Source: JAOZHU01 sp964506435 (lineage in GTDB: Archaea; Thermoproteota; Bathyarchaeia; Bathyarchaeales; Bathycorpusculaceae). From it: DNA of 64,000 nt. The stretch covers positions 62,001 to 126,000 of the forward strand of contig CAZDLK010000001.1 in assembly GCA_964506435.1 (NCBI GenBank), written 5' to 3'. A program made the translations under genes and the position numbers. Positions 1 to 8,169 of this stretch are shown one piece after another. The notes beneath the pieces were generated by a model. That model was not told where the DNA came from. It ran no database searches and worked only from the letters and a program-made list of their open reading frames with translations. Every line of letters starts with the position of its first letter. The first letter of the stretch is position 1.

Positions 1-132
1 ACCCTACGGAAAACCGTTCACTAAGCGTCTTGTCGCAACCTGATTAAGTCTTTTTCCGACAATATTACCAATTTCGAAATAGCTGTTAAATGCAGTCAAA
101 AAGAAAAACCAATAGGAGACCGAGGAGAAGCT

Positions 133-2364
133 ATGGCTCTAGACCACTTCGGAGAAGACACTGAAACACTTAAGCGCAGCGTAGACGGACAAAACGTAAA
201 AGTACGCTGGAACTGGGGCAAATTCAAAACCACCGAAGGCTACCCAGTGGACGACAACATGATAAGCTGGGTAATAGGCCAAGAGCAAGCCCTAAACGAA
301 AGCTACCTATGCCTCAACGAATGGGTACACAAACTCAAGCATTTGGAGCAAACACAGTGGTACGCAAGCTGGAGCAAACCTGACGAGCAGAAAACCTCAG
401 CAAAAACCGTGATCAGCCCAGGACCATACCTGCTGCTGTTAGGCGACCCAGGCACAGGAAAATCGCTTCTAGGTAAAGCGCTTTCAGAAAAGTTAACGCA
501 AGTCTACAAAGAAAACGGGATAAAACTCTTTGATGTCGCCTGCTGGAAAAACCCAACTTTAGTCAGTCAGCCGCGCGTGTCCATTCACAAAGCTGGAGAA
601 GGCAAGAAGGTTTTGCAGGTAGAACAACGGAAAGAGTTGAAGCGCAAGTTCCTCACTAAAGTCGGGCTTAAAGCCATCCAGATAGTTATGCTGGGTTTAG
701 GCTTGTTCCTTATGGGGTTAGGCTTCTTTTTCCTGATTCAAGCCTGGCAGACGTGGGCTGCAAACCCCGACTATCTCGGCGAAACCCTGCAAAGTTTCTA
801 CAGCAACAGCTTCTCTGACTATTTCACCAGCAAATTCGTAAGCTTAGTGCCCTTAACTTTCATCCCTGGAGGCAGCCTGATTTTCTTCAGCGTCTTCATT
901 TGGTGGTTCTCCCGCTTAGGCGGGCTAAGTAATCTCCGCGGAACTGGCGGCGCTCAGCAGACTGATGTGCCGAAACTTATTGTGGACAACAGTTCTGGAC
1001 ATACGCCTTTCGTTGATGCTACTGGTCATAAGTCTGCGCAGCTGTTTGGTTCCGTAGCTTGGGATCCGTTTCAAACTGGCGGATTAGGAACGCCAGAGCA
1101 TCAACGAGTCACTGCAGGTGATGTTCACGTGGCATCGCTGGGCATACTTTACATTGATGAGATTAAGAATTTGGATCCGGAAGAAGCGATTACGCTTTTG
1201 ACGGTGCTTGAGGACGGGCAGTTGCCTATTACTTTGCGGGGCAGGTGGCAAGGCGGTGACACTGCAGCGATGGCGGTTTCAACTCAGCCTGTGCCAGCTA
1301 TTACATTTCTTGTGGGTGCTGGGAACTTCGACAGCATCAACCAGATTCATCCAGCGCTTATGGACAGGATTTATGGCTACGGTAAAGTCGTGCGGATGAA
1401 TAATGATATGCCGAATACGTTGGAAAACAGGCGCAAATATGTGCAGTTTATCGCTCAAGAATGCAAGCGGTTTAATCTGTTGCCGTTCAGCCGTGATGCG
1501 TGCATTGAACTTGTGGAGGAGGGCAGGCGGCGAAGCAACAAGCGTGACGCGCTTAGCACGCGGTTTAGGCCGTTAATTTCGATAATTAAGACGGCTGCGA
1601 CGTTGGCTATGAATGAGGACTGCAAGTTTGTTGAGCGGTATCATGTTGTTGATGCCTTAAACGAGCATTGCAAAACTATTCAGAAGCAGTTGTTGGAGCA
1701 TGAAATCAGTGAGCGCGGTAAGTTGTTAGAGATAACGCCTGAAGGCATAAAACTGGGGCAGATATACGGTTTAGCCGTGGTGCATGACCCCTATAGTGGC
1801 GAGAACACAGGTAATGTTCTCAGCGTGAAAGCCCAGCTTGTGCAGAAAACGATGCTTCCGAGAGACCATCCGCTTAAGGGCTATTATAAAGTAACAGGCG
1901 TTGCTAAGGGGCAGAGTTTCATTTCGGACAGCATTGCCAAAGTCAGAAGCGTTATTCTTCAAAAGTACGGTGCTGACATAGCGCAGGATTATCTTACGCA
2001 TATTGATTTTGCGCAATCTTATGGGGTGGATGGTCCTTCCGCAGGTGTAACTATGGCAATTTTGTTGTGTTCGCTTATTGAGGGTAAACCCATACGGCAA
2101 GATGTAGCTGTTACGGGCGAAATAAACCTCAGTGACAGTGAGGCTATTCGCGTGACAGCGGTTGGTGGTATCCATGAAAAAATCAAGGCTGCGGAAGCAT
2201 GGGGCTTTAAGAAAGTGGTTATTCCGCTGAAAAATTATGAGCATTCTATTGATGTGCGCGACTACTTGATTGATGTTGTGCCCGCGGCTACACTGAATGA
2301 TTATCTGCGCGAATGCTTAGTGGAGCAACATGTCGTTAAAGTGACCGTTCGAAAACACCGCTAG
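133..2364 (+). CDS. lonB: Archaeal membrane-anchored Lon protease (LonB)
   Basis: ATP-dependent protease that degrades misfolded and regulatory proteins at the inner face of the membrane. The AAA+ domain has Walker A GDPGTGKS at residues 104-111 and Walker B LYIDE near 339-343. Two hydrophobic segments (about 182-206 and 237-261) sit between the Walker motifs, the arrangement typical of archaeal LonB and absent from bacterial LonA. The C-terminal protease domain has the Ser-Lys dyad: Ser636 in DGPSAGVTM and Lys683 in GGIHEKIKAA. At 743 residues it is somewhat longer than many LonB proteins. The start ATG follows GGAG by five bases, a spacing useful as a local reference. It stands alone; the next gene is about 350 bases away. 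Confidence 0.96.
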   Translation: MALDHFGEDTETLKRSVDGQNVKVRWNWGKFKTTEGYPVDDNMISWVIGQEQALNESYLCLNEWVHKLKHLEQTQWYASWSKPDEQKTSAKTVISPGPYLLLLGDPGTGKSLLGKALSEKLTQVYKENGIKLFDVACWKNPTLVSQPRVSIHKAGEGKKVLQVEQRKELKRKFLTKVGLKAIQIVMLGLGLFLMGLGFFFLIQAWQTWAANPDYLGETLQSFYSNSFSDYFTSKFVSLVPLTFIPGGSLIFFSVFIWWFSRLGGLSNLRGTGGAQQTDVPKLIVDNSSGHTPFVDATGHKSAQLFGSVAWDPFQTGGLGTPEHQRVTAGDVHVASLGILYIDEIKNLDPEEAITLLTVLEDGQLPITLRGRWQGGDTAAMAVSTQPVPAITFLVGAGNFDSINQIHPALMDRIYGYGKVVRMNNDMPNTLENRRKYVQFIAQECKRFNLLPFSRDACIELVEEGRRRSNKRDALSTRFRPLISIIKTAATLAMNEDCKFVERYHVVDALNEHCKTIQKQLLEHEISERGKLLEITPEGIKLGQIYGLAVVHDPYSGENTGNVLSVKAQLVQKTMLPRDHPLKGYYKVTGVAKGQSFISDSIAKVRSVILQKYGADIAQDYLTHIDFAQSYGVDGPSAGVTMAILLCSLIEGKPIRQDVAVTGEINLSDSEAIRVTAVGGIHEKIKAAEAWGFKKVVIPLKNYEHSIDVRDYLIDVVPAATLNDYLRECLVEQHVVKVTVRKHR

Positions 2365-2719
2365 CAATTTTCCACCAATTTCTCTCTGGCAATCGCGCTG
2401 TTTTCTGGCTTATTTCCCGTGAGAACCCAACAGTGCGCTGCAAATGTTGGCTACACTGCTCATTTTGCTATATGCAGTTCATGGAAAAATCAGCGTTCAG
2501 TGAAGTTAGTTGCTTCAGTATTACTGGCTGCAATGCTTCGTCACGAGCACGCACCACAAAGCAACGCACTGCAAAGTGTATACAAAAGCATCAACAAAAC
2601 ACACTCACACAGCGCTCAGTTCAGAGTTAAAGAGCATAAGCCTCTGCCGCAAGCAACAAAAAAGTGTTCTAGAAACATTTTTGAACAAGCAGAACTGAAT
2701 AACAAAACAGGGAATAGCT
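2365..2719. other. Intergenic region with one inverted repeat copy
   Basis: No convincing gene. Short open frames here have no family resemblance and one runs into the YjbQ start in another frame. The stretch holds the reverse-oriented copy of the 31-nt repeat (2575-2605) and, at 2407-2418, a 12-base string GGCTTATTTCCC that recurs exactly at 4073-4084 just downstream of another repeat copy. Confidence 0.6.
2575..2605 (-). repeat. Dispersed 31-nt intergenic repeat, copy A
   Basis: Reverse complement of the copies at 4024, 6184 and 8098. It begins AGTGTGTTTTGTTGATGC on the minus strand and ends in ACACT, so its outermost five bases are inverted (AGTGT/ACACT). It lies between lonB and the YjbQ gene. 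Confidence 0.8.
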
Positions 2720-3136
2720 ATGCCAGAATTCAAAGTTGTCAACACAAAGCATAATTTTTCAACCAAAGGCGAAATAGATTTCGTAGACCTAACAGACTTG
2801 GTTCAAGCGGCAGTAGCCAAATCAGGCATAAAGAACGGAGTGGCTCACGTTTTTGCGCCCCACGCAACAGGCATACTAATGCTGACGGAAAACGATTACG
2901 CCCTGCTAGAGGACATCAAGGCTCTGCTGGAAACAATAGCGCCAAGAGGCAAAGCATACCGGCATCCGTCCAACGCGCATGCTCATTTGCGGTCGGTGCT
3001 GCTGCCGCCAGACCGAACAATGCCCGTAATGGATGGGCGAGTAGAATTTGGAACATGGCAATCTTTGCTTTTTGTCGAAACTGATGTTTACCCGCGAAGA
3101 AGAACCGTTACCATACAAGTCATGGGCGAACAATAA
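2720..3136 (+). CDS. YjbQ/UPF0047 family protein (secondary thiamine-phosphate synthase-like)
   Basis: A 138-residue single-domain protein of the YjbQ family, matching the usual length. Members are reported to have weak thiamine-phosphate synthase activity, but the physiological role is unsettled. Visible family features are the HVFAPHATGILMLTEND stretch (about residues 43-59), the HPSNAHAHLRSVLL segment with its clustered histidines (about 82-95) and the C-terminal GTWQSLLFVETD. The ATG has a GGGA element nine bases upstream. The protein is soluble and has no signal peptide. Family assignment is firm; the in vivo reaction is not. Confidence 0.92.
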   Translation: MPEFKVVNTKHNFSTKGEIDFVDLTDLVQAAVAKSGIKNGVAHVFAPHATGILMLTENDYALLEDIKALLETIAPRGKAYRHPSNAHAHLRSVLLPPDRTMPVMDGRVEFGTWQSLLFVETDVYPRRRTVTIQVMGEQ

Positions 3137-3660
3137 CCCGTTTCCATGCGTCCTCACACCAATTTCAGAAAAATTGGCATTTTTAATTTTTTCTTCTAGC
3201 TTCGCTGTTTTGTCATAATCAAGCTACCTGACGCACACGGTATTTTAGCGATACAACTACATTTGCCCACATAGACGCGAGTATTTTTAACTTTTTATTG
3301 TAAATTATTCCCATTCGAAGATTTTTCGCTCCGCTACAGAAAGCAGCACACAGCCAAAACTGCTTCCGGAAGCCCTGTAGAGACGCTGCAGACGCGGATA
3401 CAGCTCATTTTTGGCGCATCACACAGCGTTTGTATTATGGCTATGCATGGAAAAACCATAAAGGAGACTGTGCCGAGCACAGATTTTGCAGGGTGAAGCG
3501 AGGAAGAAAGGCAATTGCCGGCATTTTTAGCTTGGGGCGTGCATGTATTTATAAGGTTCGCTCAACTTCGAAAGTCTTCGCAGATTTTCACACATAAACA
3601 GCAAGGAAAAGCTCAGAATGACAAAGTAATTAAGCCTCGCGGCGTCACTAACAGGGACAG
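3137..3660. other. Long intergenic region with nested hairpin and promoter
   Basis: No protein gene seen on either strand. It holds a nested inverted repeat at 3334-3380 (CTACAG/CTGTAG enclosing AAGCAG/CTGCTT), an AT-rich stretch just before it, and a TATA box near 3548 that would serve the following gene. The 200 bases between hairpin and promoter are not explained. Confidence 0.5.
3547..3557 (+). promoter_or_regulatory. TATA box upstream of RAM-domain gene
   Basis: The string GTATTTATAAGG fits an archaeal TATA box. Transcription would start near 3580, leaving a leader of about 80 bases before the GTG at 3661, long for this window. Confidence 0.5.
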
Positions 3661-3939
3661 GTGAAAACTTTGGCTGTCTTAGCATATGTTCTCTTCAAAG
3701 TAAATTCAGGCACCGAAAGAGAAGTGTGCCAAAAAATCATAAGCTTTGATGAAGTACTAGAAGCAGACGTTATCTTCGGAGAATACGATGTCGTCGCAAA
3801 AATCTCCGCAGTAGACTTGCATGCACTGGAAGATTTCCTATCGCAGAAACTCAGAAACGTACCAAGCATAGTTTTGACATCCACTATGGTTATAGGCCGA
3901 GAATACAAGGGAAAAAACAACCGCCCAAAAAACAAGTAA
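3661..3939 (+). CDS. Stand-alone Lrp/AsnC RAM (ligand-binding) domain protein
   Basis: A 92-residue protein consisting only of the Lrp/AsnC effector-binding fold (RAM domain); the helix-turn-helix of full regulators is missing. The pattern AYVLFKVNSGTEREVCQKI, then EADVIFGEYDVVAKI and a C-terminal TSTMVIG strand is typical. Such proteins oligomerise and bind amino acids or other small ligands, and may modulate full-length Lrp proteins; no target can be named. GTG start with AGGGACAG upstream. The C-terminus is basic (KGKNNRPKNK). Confidence 0.88.
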   Translation: MKTLAVLAYVLFKVNSGTEREVCQKIISFDEVLEADVIFGEYDVVAKISAVDLHALEDFLSQKLRNVPSIVLTSTMVIGREYKGKNNRPKNK

Positions 3940-4023
3940 CTCAACCTCTGCAAGAACAAGCATCACAAGATTTTGCGCCATGAAGCATCATCAGTGGTTG
4001 CTAATCGAAAATTAGGCATAAAA

Positions 4024-4054
4024 AGTGTGTTTTGGTGATGCTTCCGTATACGCC
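4024..4054 (+). repeat. Dispersed 31-nt intergenic repeat, copy B
   Basis: Plus-strand copy between the RAM gene and nnr. It differs from copy A at about four positions. Similarity to copy D continues beyond the core through CCGC..TGCAACA to GGCTTAT, making a unit of roughly 60-70 bases. Confidence 0.8.
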
Positions 4055-4117
4055 GCCTGCAACAGTGGGATAGGCTTATTTCCCATTGAATAGCTTACAT
4101 TAACAGAGGCATACCGT

Positions 4118-5662
4118 ATGCGACTGAAAAAAGAAAACGCTCAGTATATTTCAAGCAGAGAGATGCGCACCTTAGAGGTGAACGCGGAATACTTCGGCAT
4201 CACGCTCCTGCAGTTGATGGAAAATGCAGGACGCAATGTCGCTGCTGAAGTAGCTTCACGATGCCCACGGGCACAAAAAGTCGCAGTTTTCTGCGGTTTA
4301 GGCGGTAACGGCGGCGACGGCTTCGTAGCCGCAAGGCACTTAACAGCTATGGGCTACAAGGTAACAGTTATTCTTGCAGGAAAAAGCAAAGACGTCACGC
4401 ATCCTGCGGCGCTCCAGAACCTATGTGCCATAAAATCGCTGGGGAGCATTCTTATTTACGAAGTCACCGACAGCGCCGCATTGCCTATTGTGGAGGCGGA
4501 AATAGTAATTGACGCTTTGCTGGGAACAGGCACAAGAGGCAAACTCAAACCTCCAATAGCACAATTAGTGGAGTACATTAATTCGCTGGACGCTTTCAAA
4601 CTCGCCGTGGACACACCCACAGGCATAGACGCTGACACAGGCGAAGTCTTAGGCACAGCCGTGCAGGCGAACGCCACAGTAACTTTCCACAAAGCAAAAA
4701 CAGGATTAGAAAACGCCAAAAAACACGTAGGCGAATTAATCGTAAAAGACATAGGCTTGCCTACAGAACTGGAAAGCTACGCTGGCCCAGGCGATGTACT
4801 ACTTGTCGCAAAACCGCGGTTACCCAGCAGTCACAAAGGCGATTTCGGGCGCTTGCTAGTCATCGGCGGTAGCGAGGTTTTTTCAGGCGCACCTGCCCTC
4901 GTGTCGCTAGCTGCCCTGCGAACAGGCGTAGACCTTGCGTATCTTGCGGCGCCAGCGAAAACTGCAACTGCAATTTCATCCATGTCTCCTGATCTGATAA
5001 CGATAAAACTTGACGGCGACCACCTGAACCCAAAAAACATGGCAGCGCTGAAACCCTACGTGAAAATGGTTGACGCTGTGGCGTTAGGACCAGGTGCCGC
5101 CCTGCACGCTGAAACTAAAGAGTTCGTCAAATCCTGCGTCACCGCAGTTGAAGATGCAGGAAAAGCTTTACTGTTGGATGCTGACGGCTTGAAAGCGTTT
5201 GCAGAATTCAAAAGGCCTTTGAAGGTTCCTCTTGTGCTTACGCCGCACGCTGGCGAATACAAGGTGCTTACTGGCAGAGAAGTGCCTGAAAGCCTGCCGG
5301 AACGCGCCGCGGAAGTGCAGCAGACAGCAGCGAAACTGCACGCGGTAATCTTGCTGAAAGGGCAGGTGGACTTGATTTGCGATGGGCAACGTGCCAAGTT
5401 GAACTTCACAGGTAACGCAGGCATGACTGTAGGCGGCACTGGTGATGTGCTGTCAGGTATTGTAGGCGCTTTTCTTGCGCAGAAAGCTGACCCGTTTGAG
5501 GCGGCAGTTGCAGGCGCTTTCGTTAACGGCGCTGCAGGTGACTTCGTGGCAGACGATATCGGTTACCACATGATGGCAACTGACATTATCAACTGGATTC
5601 CTAATGTTTTAGATGATCCGATGAGTCATGCAAAGGTGCGAGCGAGTGCAGGCAGCGCCTAA
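4118..5662 (+). CDS. nnr: Bifunctional NAD(P)H-hydrate epimerase / ADP-dependent dehydratase
   Basis: Repairs hydrated NADH and NADPH: the N-terminal YjeF_N domain (about residues 1-215) epimerises NAD(P)HX, and the C-terminal ribokinase-fold domain (about 225-500) dehydrates it using ADP. The epimerase signature CGLGGNGGDGFVAARHL lies near residues 60-76, and the kinase-like catalytic loop GNAGMTVGGTGDVLSGI near 432-448 with its conserved aspartate. At 514 residues this is the usual fused length. Its last 35 bases overlap the next gene (tsr3), so the two are probably co-transcribed and translationally coupled. Confidence 0.96.
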   Translation: MRLKKENAQYISSREMRTLEVNAEYFGITLLQLMENAGRNVAAEVASRCPRAQKVAVFCGLGGNGGDGFVAARHLTAMGYKVTVILAGKSKDVTHPAALQNLCAIKSLGSILIYEVTDSAALPIVEAEIVIDALLGTGTRGKLKPPIAQLVEYINSLDAFKLAVDTPTGIDADTGEVLGTAVQANATVTFHKAKTGLENAKKHVGELIVKDIGLPTELESYAGPGDVLLVAKPRLPSSHKGDFGRLLVIGGSEVFSGAPALVSLAALRTGVDLAYLAAPAKTATAISSMSPDLITIKLDGDHLNPKNMAALKPYVKMVDAVALGPGAALHAETKEFVKSCVTAVEDAGKALLLDADGLKAFAEFKRPLKVPLVLTPHAGEYKVLTGREVPESLPERAAEVQQTAAKLHAVILLKGQVDLICDGQRAKLNFTGNAGMTVGGTGDVLSGIVGAFLAQKADPFEAAVAGAFVNGAAGDFVADDIGYHMMATDIINWIPNVLDDPMSHAKVRASAGSA

Positions 5663-6176
5663 GATAACCATTTATCATGCGGCACAATGCGACCCTAAAC
5701 GCTGCACGGGCTTGAGGCTTAAACGACGCGGCATGGCAAGGTTAGTGACTAAAACAAGGTTTCTGCCTAAACGCGCCATTGTGCTTAATCCTTTTTCAGA
5801 AATAGCCTTCTCGCCCGCTGACAGAAAGCGCGTCGAAGACTTCGGCTTAGTAGCTCTGGACTGCAGTTGGGAGCACGCGCAGAAGGTGCTGTCAAAACAC
5901 GTGAAAGGCACTGCCCGATGCTTACCTATACTGATTGCAGGCAATCCTGTTAACTTCGGTAAAGCCACAAAACTGACAACAGCTGAAGCCTTGGCCGCAG
6001 CGCTGTACATTGCAGGATTCAAGCAGGAAGCAGAAAATTTGCTTTCTATTTTCACGTGGGGGCACACGTTTCTGGAATTGAACGCGACACTGCTGGAGAA
6101 TTACGCGTCAGCACAAGACAGCGCAGAAATAATAAGGATGCAAAGCAAAATCACAGAAAACAACAGCAAATCTTAG
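5628..6176 (+). CDS. tsr3: Tsr3-like rRNA aminocarboxypropyltransferase (DUF367)
   Basis: Transfers the 3-amino-3-carboxypropyl group of SAM to a hypermodified pseudouridine of small-subunit rRNA during ribosome maturation (known for yeast Tsr3 and archaeal homologues). Visible features are the N-terminal YHAAQCDPKRCTGLRL segment, the LNPFSEIAFSPADR stretch, the DCSWEHA motif and the ARCLPILIAGNPVNFGK region. Length (182 residues) fits. The ATG at 5628 lies inside nnr; a GTG at 5646 would give an N-terminus starting just before the conserved AAPKITIYH and is a good alternative. Confidence 0.92.
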   Translation: MQRCERVQAAPKITIYHAAQCDPKRCTGLRLKRRGMARLVTKTRFLPKRAIVLNPFSEIAFSPADRKRVEDFGLVALDCSWEHAQKVLSKHVKGTARCLPILIAGNPVNFGKATKLTTAEALAAALYIAGFKQEAENLLSIFTWGHTFLELNATLLENYASAQDSAEIIRMQSKITENNSKS

Positions 6177-6183
6177 CGCTCGG

Positions 6184-6214
6184 AGTGTGTTTTGTTGATG
6201 CTTTTGTACACAGA
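6184..6214 (+). repeat. Dispersed 31-nt intergenic repeat, copy C
   Basis: Plus-strand copy starting eight bases after the tsr3 stop codon, with the conserved GTTGATGCTTTTGTA core. Similarity stops after the core. Confidence 0.8.
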
Positions 6215-6311
6215 ATGTTTATTAGAACAGCAAATGATGATTTTTGATGAGCCATCAGCCCGCAAAAAGCAATAAACCATCACACTTTAATCATATGGGA
6301 CCAGAGAAAAC

Positions 6312-7034
6312 ATGAAATTTAAAGAATTTTGCCTCTTCTTGACATTCATGGTGCTCATCATCCTGTTAGGCGTGATGATGCCGCAGCTAACGTTCACGGT
6401 CACTGAAGACCCATACCTGTTCATAGCGTTCGTGGTGCTCATTTCCCTATCAGGAGTCATGATGCCGGGGCCACTGTTTGCAGCGACTATTGAAAAGGCG
6501 GCAAAACGCAAAAACGCTGGATTACTCATCTCTGTGGGACATGGAATAGTAGAATTCCCCCTAATGTTCCTCCTCTACTTTGTCATGGTTCAATTCGCAA
6601 TCCCCGACCCCGTAAAAATAGCCGTAATGCTCGTCGGCGGCCTGCTAATGGTATACATGGGCGCACAAGCATTCAAAAACAGAAACAAAAAAGACGAAAA
6701 ATACGAAAACTCGAAACATGACTCATTAATTGCGGGAATTTGGACGACCGCCGCCAACCCAGGCTTCATAATATGGTGGTTAACAATAGGCACCACGCTA
6801 GTTATGAACGCTAAATTATTCGGTTTACTAGGCTTCACCTTATTCGCGGTTATTCACTGGCTTTGCGACTTCACATGGTACAGCATAATGTCAGTAGCCA
6901 TCTTCAAGTCACGCCGCTTTTGGACAGAAAGAGTGCATCAAGCAATTTTCATATTCTGCTTCTCAGTCTTCGTAGGCTTCGGAATACAATTCATCAGTTC
7001 CTCGCTGTGGCTCGCCATAAACACGTTCACATAA
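6312..7034 (+). CDS. LysE/RhtB-family exporter with duplicated first segment
   Basis: Membrane transporter of the LysE superfamily, which usually exports amino acids or small metabolites; substrate unknown here. The family motif MMPGPLFAATI is at about residues 51-61, followed by five more hydrophobic segments and the ANPGFIIWW motif near 144-152. The N-terminus is unusual: residues about 8-24 and 36-52 are near-repeats (LF..F.VLI.L.GVMMP), with an 84-base period in the DNA. Only the second copy keeps the PGP motif. The 240 residues therefore include one extra segment compared with the normal family start. Confidence 0.85.
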   Translation: MKFKEFCLFLTFMVLIILLGVMMPQLTFTVTEDPYLFIAFVVLISLSGVMMPGPLFAATIEKAAKRKNAGLLISVGHGIVEFPLMFLLYFVMVQFAIPDPVKIAVMLVGGLLMVYMGAQAFKNRNKKDEKYENSKHDSLIAGIWTTAANPGFIIWWLTIGTTLVMNAKLFGLLGFTLFAVIHWLCDFTWYSIMSVAIFKSRRFWTERVHQAIFIFCFSVFVGFGIQFISSSLWLAINTFT

Positions 7035-7049
7035 AGAAAGGAACAGTAA

Positions 7050-7607
7050 ATGAGTGAATACAAATTTCAAATCGGCAAAGCCACAGTGCGCTTGGTCAAA
7101 GGCGACATAACAAGCATGGAAACAGACGCCATAGTGAACGCTGCTAACCACTCGCTCATGGGCGGCGGAGGCGTAGACGGCGCAATCCACCGCAAAGGCG
7201 GACCACAAATACTGGAAGAATGCAAGAAAATACGCGCCACACAATGGCCCGCAGGGCTCCCAACAGGAAAGGCAGTAATAACTTCTGCAGGTAACCTCAA
7301 AGCTAAGCATGTCATCCACACTGTTGGACCAGTTTGGCACGGCGGAAACAAAGGCGAGGCTGAACTTCTAGCGCAAGCTTACCTGAACTCGCTGCAGACA
7401 GTCGCAGATAATGGCTTAAAAACGGTAGCTTTTCCATCCATAAGCACGGGCGCGTACGGCTATCCAATCAAAGACGCAAGCCGCATAGCCCTTAAAACCG
7501 TAAAGCAGTTTCTGGAACGCGAGGACAAGCTCAGCGAAATAATTTTTGTCTTGTTTTCTGAACTTGACTTTAAAGTTTACACTGATGCAGCGAAAGAAAC
7601 GCTTTAA
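7050..7607 (+). CDS. Macro domain protein (ADP-ribosyl hydrolase-like)
   Basis: A 185-residue single macro domain of the MacroD / O-acetyl-ADP-ribose deacetylase type. It binds ADP-ribose and probably removes ADP-ribose or acyl-ADP-ribose groups. Diagnostic stretches are DAIVNAANHSLMGGGGVDGA (about residues 26-45), IHTVGPVWHGG (about 90) and FPSISTGAYGYP (about 129-140) with its glycine-rich phosphate loop. The start ATG has AGGAAC upstream and lies 15 bases after the exporter stop, so the two genes are probably co-transcribed. Confidence 0.95.
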   Translation: MSEYKFQIGKATVRLVKGDITSMETDAIVNAANHSLMGGGGVDGAIHRKGGPQILEECKKIRATQWPAGLPTGKAVITSAGNLKAKHVIHTVGPVWHGGNKGEAELLAQAYLNSLQTVADNGLKTVAFPSISTGAYGYPIKDASRIALKTVKQFLEREDKLSEIIFVLFSELDFKVYTDAAKETL

Positions 7608-7652
7608 ACCGCTTCCACAAATGTTGCTTATTGTTTGCATAAAAGGGATATT

Positions 7653-7661
7653 TTTTATATT
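7653..7661 (+). promoter_or_regulatory. TATA box for HIT-like gene
   Basis: TTTTATATT about 40 bases before the ATG at 7697 predicts a short leader of roughly 15 bases, which would include the GGGGG at 7684-7688. Confidence 0.5.
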
Positions 7662-7696
7662 CTAAACTATTCCATTACAGAGTGGGGGCACGAGTT

Positions 7697-8077
7697 ATGT
7701 TGAAAGGTGTAAATTGTCCTCTATGCGAGCTGAAACTGAACGAGGAAAAAGTGTACTTTGAAGATGGCTCCTTCATCGTCTTGGCAACTAAAAAACTTAA
7801 AGGCCACAAAGAAAGAATCATGATTGTTTACAAGCGGCATGAGCATGAGTTGCCGTACAGAGCCGTTGAACACGCCTTGGATGTGCTCACTGAAATCGGC
7901 AGGAACCTGTTCAGTTACACGCCTAAATTCGTGATTATGGACTCAACTTTCGCAACGATTAACGATCATTGGCATTTAGTGGCTACTGACCTTGACCCGA
8001 AAAGCAAGGATTTCGAGCAGATTTTGGCTACACGATGGTTAAAAGTCATAGATAACGCCGTGGAAAACGAAGCGTAA
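7697..8077 (+). CDS. HIT-like protein with N-terminal CxxC
   Basis: Resembles the HIT / galactose-1-phosphate uridylyltransferase superfamily: an N-terminal CPLC pair, a middle strand-helix region and a C-terminal NDHWHLVATDLD where the histidine triad would lie. Only two of the usual three alternating histidines are visible (HWH, then V where the third would be), so nucleotide hydrolase activity is uncertain. An upstream GTG at 7682 would add five residues, but the G-rich element at 7684-7688 works as a binding site only for the ATG at 7697. About 126 residues, soluble. Confidence 0.65.
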   Translation: MLKGVNCPLCELKLNEEKVYFEDGSFIVLATKKLKGHKERIMIVYKRHEHELPYRAVEHALDVLTEIGRNLFSYTPKFVIMDSTFATINDHWHLVATDLDPKSKDFEQILATRWLKVIDNAVENEA

Positions 8078-8097
8078 TTCATGTTTCAGCAATAAAA

Positions 8098-8128
8098 AGT
8101 GTGTTTCGTTGATGCTTTTGTATACAAC
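8098..8128 (+). repeat. Dispersed 31-nt intergenic repeat, copy D
   Basis: Plus-strand copy 20 bases after the HIT-like gene. Similarity to copy B extends to about 8165 (TGCAACA and GGCTTAT), right up to the 3' end of the convergent DUF362 gene. Confidence 0.8.
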
Positions 8129-8169
8129 ACCGCTTCTGCAACATACAAAAACCGCTGGCTTATCCCGCG

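Noticed and set aside
2419..2754. Overlapping open frames of 62-111 codons after lonB
   Set aside because: Cys/His/Ser-rich composition with no family pattern; they contain the dispersed repeat and overrun the YjbQ start.
6232..6260. C/D box RNA suggested by ATGATGA
   Set aside because: A C-box-like string is present, but no D box CTGA follows at a suitable distance.
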